Assembly: GCF_035222275.1 (NCBI RefSeq)
Contig: NC_085881.1
Coordinates: forward strand, 4,526,001-4,590,000
Source: Podospora bellae-mahoneyi
Lineage: Eukaryota; Ascomycota; Sordariomycetes; Sordariales; Podosporaceae
DNA: 64,000 nucleotides
Direction of reading: 5' to 3'
In this document: one piece after another, positions 23,664 through 36,074 of the stretch
Layout: each line of letters starts with the position of its first letter
Numbering within the stretch: position 1 is the stretch's first letter
The notes under the pieces: model-generated
The model's database searches: none
What the model was told of the DNA's origin: nothing
What the model saw: the letters and a program-made list of their open reading frames with translations, nothing else
Translations under genes and position numbers: made by a program

Positions 23664-24611
23664 TCACTGATACAACCTCGTGAATCCCCCCTCCGGCGGC
23701 TGCAGCCAATTCCTCTCATCATACTTGTACCCCTCCCTCTGCTCAATAACATGAAAAGTGTAAATAATCCTCCCCTTTTTGCTCAAATTCCTCTCACTCT
23801 TGTGAAGCAAATTCCCATGAATCAGCACCAAATCACCCGCCTTCACCTCCCCCATGACGTACTCTTCTTCCTCTACCTTTTTATCCTCCCCATACTTCAT
23901 CTCTCTCGTATCCCTCGGAAACTGTCTTCCCTCATTCTCCACCATCTCCGTCCCCGTCCTCCCCCCTCTGACCAACCTCTGCCTGATCCGACTCCAAAGA
24001 TGGCTCCCAGGCAAAAAACTCAAACACCCATTCTCCCTCGTCGCATCCTCAAGCGCATACCAAAACCCAACCGCAGACGGAGGGTCGGTGTACAGAAACG
24101 TGCTATCCTGATGAGGCGGCACCGCTCCCCCTATCTCGGGCTGCTTGCAGATAACCATGCTCTGCAGACACCTTGGGTCCTCGAACCCGAGATCCTTTGC
24201 TACATCTTTTGGCAACGCCCTCTGCCCTGACACCCCCTTCAACAGTTCCGCAAACGGGGGGGAGAGGCCATGGAGAAAGTGACCGATCTTGTTGACGGCT
24301 AAATGTTTGGGTTTTGTGAGTTGACCGTCGGGGCCAAAGGCGTCTTGCTCGAAGAAGAAGCGGATTTTGTCGCCCGAGGAGAGGAAGTAGTCGTCGCCTA
24401 CGTGGTCGGTGCCGTCTTTCCCGCCGGTGGAGAATTTTGTCAGGGGGTGCGTGGTGATGTCGAGGGAGGAGAGGAGGGAGTGGGTTTCGTTGAGGAGGTT
24501 GGTGACGGTGGTGGGGGGGAGGGCCGAGGGGATGATGAGGTAGCCGTTAGTGTGGAAGAAGGAGAGCTGTTCCGGGGTGAGGCCGGGTTTGGGTTCCGAG
24601 GAGGTGGACAT
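23664..24611 (-). CDS. Phytanoyl-CoA dioxygenase-family (PHYHD1-like) enzyme
   Basis: Single-exon, 315-residue Fe(II)/2-oxoglutarate-dependent oxygenase. The metal-binding HxD is seen as PPHQDS (His167, Asp169). The distal-histidine block reads HGNLLHKSERN (about 265-275), followed by the 2-oxoglutarate-binding region IIYTFHVIE. This HG-x3-HKS-x-N pattern followed by YTFH is closest to eukaryotic PHYHD1 rather than to peroxisomal phytanoyl-CoA hydroxylase. No PTS1 is present (the end is TRLYQ) and no signal peptide, so it is probably cytosolic. The substrate is unknown. Its 3' end faces that of HRP1, 280 bp away. Confidence 0.9.
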   Translation of the reverse strand: MSTSSEPKPGLTPEQLSFFHTNGYLIIPSALPPTTVTNLLNETHSLLSSLDITTHPLTKFSTGGKDGTDHVGDDYFLSSGDKIRFFFEQDAFGPDGQLTKPKHLAVNKIGHFLHGLSPPFAELLKGVSGQRALPKDVAKDLGFEDPRCLQSMVICKQPEIGGAVPPHQDSTFLYTDPPSAVGFWYALEDATRENGCLSFLPGSHLWSRIRQRLVRGGRTGTEMVENEGRQFPRDTREMKYGEDKKVEEEEYVMGEVKAGDLVLIHGNLLHKSERNLSKKGRIIYTFHVIEQREGYKYDERNWLQPPEGGFTRLYQ

Positions 24612-25224
24612 TGTATATTGAAGGGTATATCCAAAGTCCGAGGTGATGAGGTGAGATGAGTGCGATGGTGGTACGTGAGATGTGAAGGTGAGGGTGAGAT
24701 GGGCAAGCTGTGAGTGACGGGAGCTACCCCACTAGAGATACACCGATAACCGTTGATATCCGTGCCCCTCCTGATAACAAGGAGACATCACCACCATGGC
24801 AACACACAGGATCAAGTCAAGATGAAATCTTGAGGTAACAATGAGAAATGTATTCATATTCGCCAGGAAAAATCAAGCTTGCTTCAGGCCAGAAACTTCC
24901 ATTCCTGACCCCCATCCCTAGCCCTTGTGATATCAACTCAAAAACCCTCAATGTACCTCGCCATAAAGAGAGAGCAATATACACAAAGCAATGTCCCAAA
25001 TTTGCGATTCCCAAGCCAAGCGAAAAATTCAAAGCCCAAGTCCGTAGATATCAACCGGTTCAAGTAAATCAGCGCGCAAAAGAGTCAGGTATCCGAATAG
25101 AAGCATCGCACCGCAAATGACACCGCAACATCACAAGCCAAAAATCCAGTAACATCAGTCAGAAATCATCAAACCCCTGCCGCCATGGCCAACAACGCCA
25201 TCCACCTTTTCCTTCTGCATCCGC
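24612..25224. other. Intergenic, no gene seen
   Basis: Promoter flank of the PhyH gene and 3' flank of the membrane-protein gene, both on the minus strand. No meaningful open frame or repeat seen. Confidence 0.6.
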
Positions 25225-26576
25225 TCACTTCCTCAAGACGGCATCATAGAAGCTCACCAGCCCACCGACTGCTGTGCCGACAAGCACACCCTTCCACCCC
25301 GAGTAAACAGCCCCGTTGATTCTCCCAACGTTCACTGGGTCAATCAGGCCGCCAAAGGTGACTCCCTGCGCATAGACCACATACGTCGCCAAGGCCTTGA
25401 CGATGCTGAATGTCAACGGATCAACTGCGTACTCCTGTCCGACGTCCTTTCTTGGCCTGCCCCGTATGGCCACAGCCGGTCCAGAAGACGAGTGCGCGGC
25501 CGAGATATTGAAGAAATAGCCAAACAGACTGGGGAGGAGGAACGACGTCAAGAACCACGTAAGCGCCGGGCCCCAGAATGACGCCGTCACCAAAGCAAAC
25601 ATATCCGGGAGCTTGACGGGATGATCATGCGTGCCCAAAAGGTTGATTGCCGGAATAGTAAACGCATAGCGGTCTGGTAGGAGTTCTTGGCGGAGCTTGT
25701 AGAGCTCAAACAGGGCGATCGTCGACAGAACAGAGTGAACCGTCGAAAGCCATTCTCTCGTTTGATGCGTCGCCTCGGGGATCTTGGACTCGGAGTAAAG
25801 CGTGTTAAGCCTGGTCTTAACGAGAGCCGTGGAACGCTCCACCGATGCGGCAACGTCTGCTGGGGTGGCAGGAAGTTGGGGAAGGCGAGAGGCGAGGCTG
25901 AGGGCGCGGCCCGGGGTGCGAACGAGGGCGGTGGAGAGGGATTCAGATTCATCTTCAGGAGCCTCCGGAGAAGTAGCCGGCGATGGGGAAGCAGACTCGG
26001 CGGGACTGCGAGGGGTGGTTAGCTACACCAAAGACAGGAGTCAGACAAGGAGGAACATACTCGACCACAACCTCCTCCTTGACCGGCAAGGTCTGCCGCC
26101 TCTTGGTAACTGTCTTGGTCACAGTCGCATCCAAAGTCACAGGAGGAAACTCCCGCTTCACCGGCGAGTTCTCTGAACGCGCGCGACTGCTGAAGTACCC
26201 CTTCAACTTGGGGTTGGTCTGAAACCGCGCCGGGCTGGCGCTGACGAACTCGTCGATGGCCTGCTCGAGATCCGACTTGAGAAGCTTCTCATAGCTGTGA
26301 AGGACGGGGCGCGCGTGTTAGCCATGTCCCGTCATCGCGAGAGGGGGGAGTCAGATAAGTTAAAGTGGAATGCGCTCGGCCAGTGCATTACATGCGCGCA
26401 CGCGCAAAGTGCCAGTGAGGATAAGATAGGGCAAGTCCATCCCTTACATGTGCATCTGAACAGTGTATATATGATGATAGAGAGAGTAAAACATACTTTG
26501 TGAGCCCGATCGCATCCGCCAGATCAACGAGATCCGACTTGCGCTGGCGCGACAGCCATCCGTTTCCGCTAGACAT
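25225..26576 (-). CDS. SAP/HeH-like domain multi-pass membrane protein
   Basis: Three exons (26576-26497, 26294-26061, 26005-25225) encode 364 residues. The N-terminus (about 5-45; KSDLVDLADAIGL then YEKLLKSDLEQAIDEF) has the paired-helix look of SAP or helix-extension-helix domains. A basic linker follows (TKTVTKRRQTLP), then an acidic Ser/Pro-rich part. The C-terminal half has about four hydrophobic segments: near STIALFELY, a long FALVTASFWGPALTWFLTSFLL, VKALATYVVYAQGV, and WKGVLVGTAVGGLVSFY. I do not know a named orthologue. A DNA- or chromatin-binding N-domain plus membrane segments suggests an inner nuclear membrane or ER protein, by inference. The first intron is 202 bp, long for the locus. 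Both splice pairs keep frame. Confidence 0.8.
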
Positions 26577-27126
26577 GTTTTTTCTTGTTCTCTCCGAGTC
26601 AAGCGATCAAAAGATATCGAGTTGGATCGCGCAAATGAAGCGATTGGGATAGGTTTCAACCTATTGGTACAAAAGCGGTGTAGGGCGAAAGACGGGGCGA
26701 CAACAAGAGGGTTTACTTTTGAGTTGTTTTGTTTGTGTCGCGAAGTGGGCGGGTGGTTGTTGTTTGCAAGATTGGGGGAGGGGAGACCGGCAGAATAGGG
26801 CAGTGTGGGGAAATGAACTGGGATGATGCCGATGGGGGGAACCACAACAACGTTGGACGGAGCTCTCGAGGATTGTGCTCTTTTGGGCTGACGACCTCCC
26901 ATACTGGCCAAAATTCGGGGGGCTGGGAGAGGATGGCCTCACTGAGGTCATCTGAGGAGGTGATGCGCTGGCCAATCAAGATTCTCTTGTTGTGACCTGT
27001 CAGCGATGGCCCTGCTTGTTGAGCTGTCAACCAGTTGGCCGGGCTATGTGCTGGTGAGTAAGTAACAACGGGGAGAGCTTTGATGAGAAATCTGGAATTA
27101 TTCAGATACGTTTAAACTCTAGCTCT
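26577..27126. other. Intergenic, no gene seen
   Basis: Promoter side of the membrane-protein gene and 3' side of the P450 gene. Short overlapping frames on both strands have no recognisable domain. Confidence 0.55.
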
Positions 27127-29216
27127 CTATGACAGCTCAACATCATTGACAAACCGCTCTTTCCCTCTCTTCACTATCCTCACGGGCACATGTTTGCCCC
27201 CGTGTAACTTGAGCGTCAGGACCGATGTTGCCTCATTCAGTGTCTTTTGCGCTTTTGCCTGAGCCTTCTTGTAGAGCTCTCTTCTGGCTACTGCATCCAT
27301 ATTCTCCACCTCCCCGTCGCTCGCCCACTCGTCCACCGCGAGCTCCACACTATACTTTTGAAAAATCACCGCCAGCACAGCATTCATCTCCACCATGGCG
27401 ATTCGGCGTCCCAAGCATGACCGAGGTCCATCACTGAAGGGAATGTAGCTACCCCTGACCGGCCGATAGAACGAGGCGCTGGTGTCACTCCCCTGAAAGC
27501 CGCCATAATCCACCCCATCGCCTTCCTCGTCCTTCTCATCGTCCGTTCCTGTGTTCTGAGTTTGGTACCACCTGTCGGGCAGAAAATCGTCAAGATCCGT
27601 AGGGGCGCCAGTCTTCTCTGATGATTTGGTGGGCCAAAATCGCGGGTTGCGCTGTACGCTAACGGCCATCAGGTTACACGAAAGTCCTGAAGGTAAAACA
27701 TGAGTCTTCCCCTGAGCTGTGATGGTCTGATCCGAGCTGGCCGAGACAACTTTGGGAATAAGCGTGACCGGTGGCATCAAACGGAGCGTCTCGTTGATGC
27801 AGGCACCAATGTGGCTGGCCGTCATGGCATTGATGTTCTTTTCATAGTCCCAGGTCGATGGGTCAGAGTCTCCAAACAAAGAATCGACATCCTTTTGCAG
27901 ACGGCGTTGCGTGGCAGGGTTGATTGCGAGCTCGGCGATGGCGAAGTGAAGTGTGTTGGCGGTTGTTTCATGGCCGGCTACGATCATAATGAAAGCATTG
28001 CCGACGATTTCAGCGTCGTCAAGACCGGCCTGTTTAGCTTTTTCAGACGGGGAGAGGCCGTATTTCGATTGAACGAGCTGTCCCATGATGTCCATTCCCT
28101 CCTTGGTGGATTCGCCAGCCTGGGCCTCCTTCGCCTTGTCGCGCAAGAATTCATCCATGTACTGGAGATAGTTGGCCTTGGCCTCGTAAGTGTAGCTCGC
28201 AAATTTGAAGGGTAGATGTTCTAGGACAAGGTAAGTTTGTGATGATGATCAAGACCAAAAAATGGGCAACATACTAAGAAGAAAGTCGGGAAAAACAAGA
28301 ATGGTGATAATCTTGTCCAAGGTCCGCTCAACTGATTTGGCAAAGGTGATGGAATGTCCGTCTGGAGGATCCAGACTGCCATACTTGACCAGCTTAGGGT
28401 CGGTGTCTTCAGGCATTTTCTGATTTGGCCACAATAAACGAAGGCCAAAGCCAACATAGCCGATGACATTCAGCGCCCAAGTCATGGTGTCATGCTCGAG
28501 TGTTGTGATGGTCTTGGTCGTGCCCTTGGTCTCTCCGCCCGCACCAAAGAGCTCGTCCAACATACCACGGGTCTGGTAGATGGCCTCGGAAAAGGTGTGG
28601 GCAGCATTCTTCTCGTTGAAACTGGCACTCGTAACCTTCCGGTGTAGCCTCCAGGTCTGAGCTTCGGTGGTGAGAACATTGTGACCAAACATGCTGAGAA
28701 GGCTGTATTTGTCAATGTCCTTGGGAAAGGCCTCACGACGCTGCGTGATTCTATGAATGACCTCGGCATCTTGAGTATACATCAAGATGTCATAAGGAGA
28801 AACAGTCAGGAATGTGTCAGTCCCAAGGTACTCGAAGACTTTCTGACCAGTTGAATAGGCCCAGTCAGGAGTCATAACCCTACATAGTGTTAGTTGAACA
28901 AACGCCTCACCCAAGACTGCTCAACTCACAGTAATCGGTACTCCCATATCCATTTTGGGAGGATCTTGATCATAGGTGACCAAATCTTGATTCCAAGCTG
29001 CCACCATAGTCCTATTGGTGAGGCATCTAGATATCTAGTGTGTGAGCGTTTAATCGTGGCACTCAAGATAAATGTCGATATCTTTCACTTACGAACCACA
29101 AAGTATTTAAGTCCCGTCTTTCGAGCAATGAGCACATTTCGCCGCCATGCCGCAAAATAAGAGAACACAGCATACGCCACTGCCGCGCTAAGCGCTGCCC
29201 ATAATGTAAACAGCAT
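27127..29216 (-). CDS. Cytochrome P450 monooxygenase
   Basis: Four exons (29216-29093, 29026-28930, 28879-28275, 28220-27127) encode 639 residues. An N-terminal anchor (LWAALSAAVAYAVFSYF) places it in the ER membrane. Landmarks are the C-helix WRLHRK, I-helix AGHETT (oxygen activation), K-helix ETLR (ExxR), and the heme loop FSDGPRSCLGRR, whose Cys is the axial ligand. All are intact, so it should be functional. It is longer than the usual 500-550 residues because of an acidic, Asp/Glu/Gly-rich insert (TGTDDEKDEEGDGVDYGGF) between the PERF-like RW region and the heme loop, and a charged C-terminal extension. The substrate cannot be told from sequence. No secondary-metabolite backbone enzyme is nearby, so a solo role in xenobiotic or lipid oxidation is as likely as any. 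Confidence 0.92.
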
Positions 29217-32200
29217 TCTGGGGTACACCAATTTGGTATAACAGTGGTGTCTAACGGTTCTCAGTCAAATCAAGGCCGGTGGTGAGGAAAGGGGGCAAGG
29301 GGACAAAGGTGGTCGATGGTGGGAAAGCTAGCTGGTTATACAATGGGCCGGCCCTGGTCTAGGGAGGCGGATTTCTTCGTGTGGGCACCCCAATGGTGGT
29401 GAGTTGACGATAGGTAGGTGCTGTAAGAGAATCATGAGTAATTCGTGGCTCCTTTCTTGGTTCCAGTGAGACTCTGGGGTTGGCGTGACGCGTTTAGCCA
29501 ATAGTTTGTGACACTGTGAAACTTGATCTGGTTCCGAGGGCTCGATGGCACGGTGGAAGGAGGTGCAAGAGGGCTCGTGGTTGGTGAGAGGATCGGGGAA
29601 AGTGTGGCAGGGCCCCCACTTTATCAGCTTGGGAACTTCAGGGCCGGGAAAGTTCCCGTCCGAAGCATTTTCTTTGGGAGATCGACAATGGAAGTGGGAT
29701 GTTGGCGACTTCAAATATGAATAGCCCGCACCTTCATCAACCCTCCAATGGCTGGACCTCTCGGGTTCGGATTCGAAATTTGGGGGTCAACTGCCCTGAA
29801 ACACATCTCTGCCGCTTGGACGCTTTCCAGTCCCCGTCATCGAGCCAACGGCTGCCGAGTGCATATGTCACTGATATCGGTTTGCGGTCTCGCATTCCAG
29901 AATCTTTCATGTCTCGGCAGTAAGCCAATTCACCTCAGCAAGCTCATCATCAGCTATTCTCGACACCCCGACGCTGTCGTGCCGTCGTGTTCATGAATGA
30001 TTGATGAGACAAGCCCCGCCCCCTGACGAACCTGTCCACTGGAGAACGATCCACAGCGGGAATCTAGCGCCAGGGCTGTTTAAGTTGGTGCAAATCTTCA
30101 ACAATATCGCCAAGACTGTCCATTTCTGGAACATCACATCTTCAACTGCACTTCAGAACTTGACTGCCTCCAGCTTCGATATTCAATATATGTACATCTC
30201 GAAGCTCCGACCAATGCGACATACAAATGCCCCGAGGCATGGCTACATTCTGCAAAACCATCCAGCACACGTGGGGAAAGAAGACTGCAATTGTTGTTCA
30301 TGTCTGACCATAATATTCTTGTTCCAAGATACTGCACACACCTGTGCCGCCATCTGTCCCAAGATTGATGCAAACATCGGCTGCACCCGTCCCAGTTACA
30401 CAAACACCATCTGATAATCTGCAAGCAACGCTGGGCACAATTCTCCATTGGGGCCCTGCCACACCTCCCATCGAGCAAATCTGCAAAGCTAAAATCAACC
30501 TCTATCGATATGGTCGAGCCGTGTCAGCCGTACCGCCGTGGTCCACAGTAAGCCACCACAAAACGGCCGAGCAGCCACCGAAACGGTCACCCTCTTTACA
30601 AAGGTAGTCAGAGCCTGGTCCCTACTTTCTAAAAGGCGTACCGGTACCTATGACTTCCCAGCCTAGAACCCTGCCCTTCCCCAGATTTGCGGCATATGAA
30701 GGACAGGCCAACCTTGTCAACCACCCCCACCATCTTTCCCTCTTCGCCAGGGCTCATCCCAACCCGGGCCCAGCTCACGACTCATCGATTGACTCCCCTT
30801 GGCAGTTGATGAGTGCTCATTTGGACTGAGGAGGATCTGTCCGGTGTTTGGAAACAAACGATTGGGGGGGGGGGCTGATCTCGAGTGGCAAGGCCCCGAG
30901 ATCAGGCTTGCGGATGGGATGTCAGTTAGGCGCGAGTCAGGCTTCTCACTGGTGTGAGATGATAGTGGCCGACACTTCCAGCTTAGCTTGATGCTATCAA
31001 GGTTGACTGGCACTAATACCTCACACCTGCTGCTAATTTGCCAGATCCATACCTTGACTACAGACGTACCTGCATCCACACCTTGGCCCCCGCATCTAGA
31101 TAACCGTCTCATGATGACGTCTCATATCAGCCAAAGCTTCCAGCCCAGACGGGATCATGCCCATCTCAGAAGTCAGAGCGGGATGGCAAGTGACCAGGAG
31201 CCCACACAGTGTCCAGCTTTCGGTGGGCCATCTCATGAAGGTGAGGGATGTCATCCAAGGAGCTGGCATCCGGAGAGGGCAGACGTGGATCTGAACTGGG
31301 GCCGTTGTTGAAGAGGGTTTGAAGTCATTCCTCTGCTACGTGAGCCCTTCTGGTTCCTACAGTTGGGCTTCATACACGGGGCTTACGTTTGTTGACGATA
31401 TACTTAATGCGAGGGATCTTATGCTCATTGCTACACTGGAACCATCCAAGTATCTTGTGCAGGTTTGATATGCCCGCAGAGTCTGCTGCTAAGTATTGAA
31501 TGATGTACGGCTGGATCTCTGGCACCAAACAACATACAAAGGCCTTTGTAACAGAATCTTCCAAAGCATCTCCCTCCGGCTCTCCCCTCTGCTCTTCCCA
31601 TTTTGGTCTTCCGCCTGTTCACGGGAGATAAGTGGCTTATGGCGCAGGGGAGCGCCGGCGTATTCGTAACTCCAGTGATATTGAGCTGTCCTTTTGGGAA
31701 TCCGTTAGGAGTAGACGCGGGGGTTGTACTCAGGTGTATCTGGGGGTTGGCAGTTGGTGCTGGAAGTAACAAGTGGAAGAGGTGAGGAGTTGGTAGGAGA
31801 ATACCTGGTTTTAAAGGAGCAATATCATCATTGGATCCCCTCACCGTAAGTAATTTGGGCATATAGTCTTGTCAAATTTCTGGTCATTCGGCCACTCTTT
31901 TGCTGCTGAATTTGCCCCTTCAATACCCCAACTTTGGTGGCCTTGTGATATACGAGATAGGATCCTAACACCCGACCACTTCTCTCAAATCAAATCTGTA
32001 AGTCTATTATGAGAAGAGATTCATGCGGGCCAACAAGAAGCTGGGCTGGCCGCATAAAGATAGAAGCCTGTTCTGGGCCCGTCTTGGGATGACATTCACC
32101 GATGACATGGAGATTTACATTTCCCATAAGTCACAGCACTAGAAAAATCACTGGAATCAACACTTCAGTTCAAATTGTCACATATCCCACATCTCCACCC

Positions 32201-32906
32201 ACCAAAATCACACAAAAGAAAAACAAGGATATCTCTAACATATATTACACGAACCTCCTCCTTTTTTATCTTGTTTCTCTGGACTACCGCCACCCTCACA
32301 GTCCATTTCGGAAAGGACAAGACCCCCTGACCCCCCATCCTATCCCAAAAGCAAATGACCGACCTCATTAACGTAATCTTCTCTTCCTGTCCCTACCCTT
32401 CTTTACTATTCGTCCCGTGTGTTTGTATCAAACACAACAGCCCATCCCATGAAAGCTTTAAACCTCCTCAGTTGAACTCCGACCCGTCACCTTCCAGTTC
32501 TGTGATCCCTATACCATGTTTGCCGAACTTTTTATGAGCGCGCTGAAAGACAAACTGAACTGGAAAAGACTGGCAAACGATGAACGAGATGTAGCGAGCC
32601 GATTGAAAAGACCGAGAAAAGAAAGGCAGAGAAAGGCATGGCGGGTATAATTGAGAGTGAGGGAAAAGAGAAATAGCCGAGAAATACCGATACCAAAACC
32701 GTCGCCGTGAAATGAAATAAAAAGACAAGGCAATGTGATGAAGGGAAGATGCGCGAAAATGCCAGTAACTCTTTGCGAGCCGGCACGCAGGGTACTGGCA
32801 CTTCACGAAACCCCAGATAGTGTTGGTGCTTGTGACTATGCTTTGTATGACGATACTGCCGCACTAAGCATGATGCAATAAACCTGGATGTTGGAGGCGT
32901 GGATCA
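29217..32906. other. 3.7-kb gene-poor interval
   Basis: This lies between the P450 start and the 3' end of the ORP1-like gene. All open frames are under about 145 codons, overlap on both strands and lack domains. It includes a G-run near 30867-30876 and no transposon termini that I can see. The P450 promoter must lie at its left end; the rest may be 3' UTR or unannotated noncoding RNA. Confidence 0.5.
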
Positions 32907-35900
32907 TCACTGGTGTGAACTAGCGGATCCAGGGGCAGCATAAGCCCCTCCCTCCTGACTGCCATGCTGTGATGGAACCATGCTCGCACGGCGAGCAGGA
33001 GCCGGAGCCAGCTGGGATGAGCCAAACGGACTGCCCAAAACGTTCGCGGACGCACGGCGGGGATCGGGCAGCACGTTTACACCAGACATGGCTGGGATAG
33101 TGGGCGTTTGGTAACCCGACCAGCGAGGCTCATAGCCATACGTCTGGGCCGGAGCTGGGGCCGAAGCTGGGACCGTTTGGTTCACGCCTGAGGATGTGTA
33201 CCCCGTGGTGCCATACACCGGACTGCTGTGGTTGCGAACATGCTTAATGTTGGAACCGTGGAAGGCCGAGCCGGGGTTGGAGTGCTGGTTTCGTTGATTG
33301 TAGCTATAGCTGCTGTAATCATTTGCACGGTACCCATTGTTGGAAGCGCGAAAGTCAGACCCGCTGGATGTAAAGTTATTCATCGGAGCAGGAGCGGGTT
33401 GGTAGCCCGAGAAGCTGTTGCTAGGATAACCAGACGCAGCAGGGTAGTTGGATGTTGCGACTGGGTAAGCAGGAGTTGAATACCCCTGGGAGAAGGTTGG
33501 AGTGGCCCACTGGTTGAAGCTAGCATCTGAAACAGATCGCTGGTGCCCAGAGCGGCGGCCAAAGTCCAATTCATAGATGCCGTTTCGATCGTAATTGGAA
33601 GCACTGCCGTATTGAGGAACTGTCCGGTTGGTCTGAGCATCATATCGCTGCGTATTGTATGTCGGCAGAGATTCTTGGTTGGAAGTGCCGGTGCCAGAGT
33701 CATACTGAGTGTTGCTTTGAGACAATGTTGGTTCCAGGGTGCGCGGGCTATCGTAAGTGCGTGCCGTCACATCTGTGTCCCTGGGTACTGGGGGATAAGT
33801 AGGGTTGGGATTTCGTTCGAATGTGAATTCAGACCGAGGTGGCCTGGAAAAGTCGTGCTCGGGCGAAATGGTGCTGGGTTGGCTAGCTCTACGAGGAGCT
33901 GCCGCAGCTCGGGGAGCAGAGGTCCTTAACGCGGCACCACTGGACTGTGTGCGTCTGTGAGCCGAGCTTGTCTTGGCCTTTGTCTTCTTCGCTGTGTGAG
34001 CGCCTTCAATGTTTGGGAGAAGCTCAATATCCGGGACAGCAGAAAGAAGGCCGGCGACCATGTCATTGTCAATGCGTCGGAGAATGTCAAGGACTTCAAG
34101 CGTGCTGTAGCCACCACGACACAAGCCCTGATACCAATCAGGGACAGGCACCGAGGATGCCTGATGGATAGCCGCATCAAGATCAGGTTCATCGGCGTCA
34201 TCCATCTCATCTTCCTCTGCCTCGGCATCGACCCGGGTGCGCTTCTTGGACCCCTTTCTTTTCCCCTTGTCGGCGTCATCGATCCGTTTCGCCTCGCGGC
34301 GCCTGACAGCAACCGTCCAATCTTTCAAGATGCCGTCCTTGCCGCTCCTCTCATTGTCGTTACTCCAGACCTGAATACGCACAACCTGGATGATAATCCT
34401 TTGAAGTAAGGTTGATTGGTAGTTCATGTCAGATCGATATCTCGCTCGCTGATAGTGCTTGCGGCACACCATCAGCCAGACATGGTCAGGAACGGCACGG
34501 GTGCATGATTTGTTTCTGCCAAAAATATGGGACATGGACTTGCGCATGTTAATCTTGGCATCAGGGAGTGTGCAGGGCGTCATGACGGAGCATTCAGGAG
34601 GCTTGTCAATGTCGAGCATCCGAACACACTCGGTATGATCCTGGCAAACGTCAGGGACGAGGTAGTTGTATAGATCTGGTCCGATCCAGAACCGGCCGAC
34701 GGTGCCAGGAGGCCCGACGGGCAGATTAGGTTCGGATGCCACTCGCCGGTGGGGAATGACTGTGTCTTCATTGTTTTCGTAGGAAAGAAGATCGTGAGCG
34801 CTGAAAAAGATCTTGTTAGCATTGGAGTATATCTAAGGAGGGTTGTGAGACGTGACGTCACTAGCCAATCAGAAATAAGGATCTTATCTCTGATTACTGG
34901 TGCACAGAAACCCACAAAATGACGAAAGGCCAAGAAATTGTGGCAGAAACCGGTGGGTCATTTTCCGCCATTTGCAGGGGCTAACCGCTGCGACGGTAAC
35001 GGCCGTGCATATTGCCAAGCTCACTGAGCTCTGGCCGTTGAGATATTTGGGTGATAGGGTGTTTTCGATGATAATGTCGGCGTGGAAGATGATGTGGCAG
35101 GACTTGAGAGGAATTGGGAGGAATTGGGAGGAATTGGGAGGAATTGGGAGGAATTGGGAGGAATTGGGAGGAATTGAGGAAGAGATTAAACCATGTAGCA
35201 AGTCAACGTACCTATTCAAGCTCCCGTTTGAGTTTGACTGCCCGCGACGGGGGATGATAACGTCGCTGGGTGACTGAGCTCGAAGGGGCAATACCTGATT
35301 GTGACCGCGGGTTGTGTTGTTATTGTTGCCATTGAAACCGATAGCAGCGGAGCGGTAATTGTCGCTGTGGTTCTCGAGCTTGACACGAGGCGAAGTCTGA
35401 ACATCTTCGTCCTCGTCAATATTGGTGAGGTCAACCTGTTCGGGTGCCATGTCCAGGTTCCGATGACTGGGACTTGTTCGAAGATCAGGTGGTTGATGAA
35501 ATTGATACTGGGCCGATGACCAAGAATCTGATTTGTTCGGATGCCTGGAGAAAAGTGATGAAGTACGGGAAAAGTCCGAAGCTGTGGTTGTGGCAGAGGT
35601 GAAGGAAGAAAGGGAACTCCTCGACAGAGAGAATTTATGGCCTGGGGAGCTGGGGCTGGCAGGTGGTGACTGACAGGCGGGCCTTGGGCATTCACCACTA
35701 GTTGGGATAGACTTGGGATCAATACTCAAAGACAATGGTAATGAATAGCCTCCAGCGTCCCACGGCGTGCGATTCCTGTGATTGGTAACGGCCACGCTCT
35801 CGTTGGGAGAGTCGGACCCACTTCTTTGCGAAGTTGCTCTGCTACCGGGTGGTGACGGAGTGTTGGGAACTGCCGTAGAGGTTGCCGTGGTCTCGCCCGT

Positions 35901-36074
35901 GGCAGAAGGGGTTGAACTGTCGACAGAGTCCCTCCGGTGCGTTTCTCCTTGCTGTGTTCCGTGAAGCGCTCCTTCAAACCCTCCTTGTAGCCCAACTGGA
36001 AGACCTCCCTGGATTCCTCCTTGTAGTCTTCCTCCTACCCCACACGATACGTTCAATAGCGATGTGACGTCCAT
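32907..36074 (-). CDS. ORP1-like fungal nuclear protein
   Basis: Two exons (36074-35212, 34800-32907) encode 918 residues. The start MDVTSLLN is a common opening of ascomycete regulators, and it is the first ATG in a frame that stays open upstream. Residues 1-285 are Ser/Pro-rich with QGG-type repeats and DLTNIDEDEDV. After the intron, the conserved core (about 305-430) holds GRFWIGPDLYNYLVPD, then HIFGRNKSCTRAVP and HVWLMVCRKHYQRARYR, the signature I associate with fungal proteins annotated as ORP1-like. A basic KGKRKGSKKRTRV signal and an acidic stretch follow, then a helix (YSTLEVLDILRRID) and a long Tyr/Ser/Asn-rich disordered tail. The likely role is nuclear, possibly transcriptional; the exact function is unknown to me. 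The 411-bp intron carries a 10-bp tandem repeat. Confidence 0.82.
35111..35170. repeat. 10-bp minisatellite in ORP1-like intron
   Basis: Six perfect tandem copies of GAATTGGGAG, plus a degenerate seventh (GAATTGAGGA), lie within the intron of the ORP1-like gene. On the transcribed strand the unit is CTCCCAATTC, a pyrimidine-rich run well upstream of the acceptor. Copy number is likely polymorphic. Confidence 0.95.

Noticed and set aside
23664-29216. PhyH dioxygenase plus P450 as a secondary-metabolite cluster
   Set aside because: There is no polyketide synthase, NRPS, terpene synthase, transporter or cluster regulator nearby, and the genes between and around are housekeeping-like.
30134-30478. 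Cysteine-containing minus-strand frame in the 29-33 kb gap
   Set aside because: It starts with a non-ATG codon, has irregular cysteine spacing, and its residues look random apart from TGC/TGT-rich DNA.
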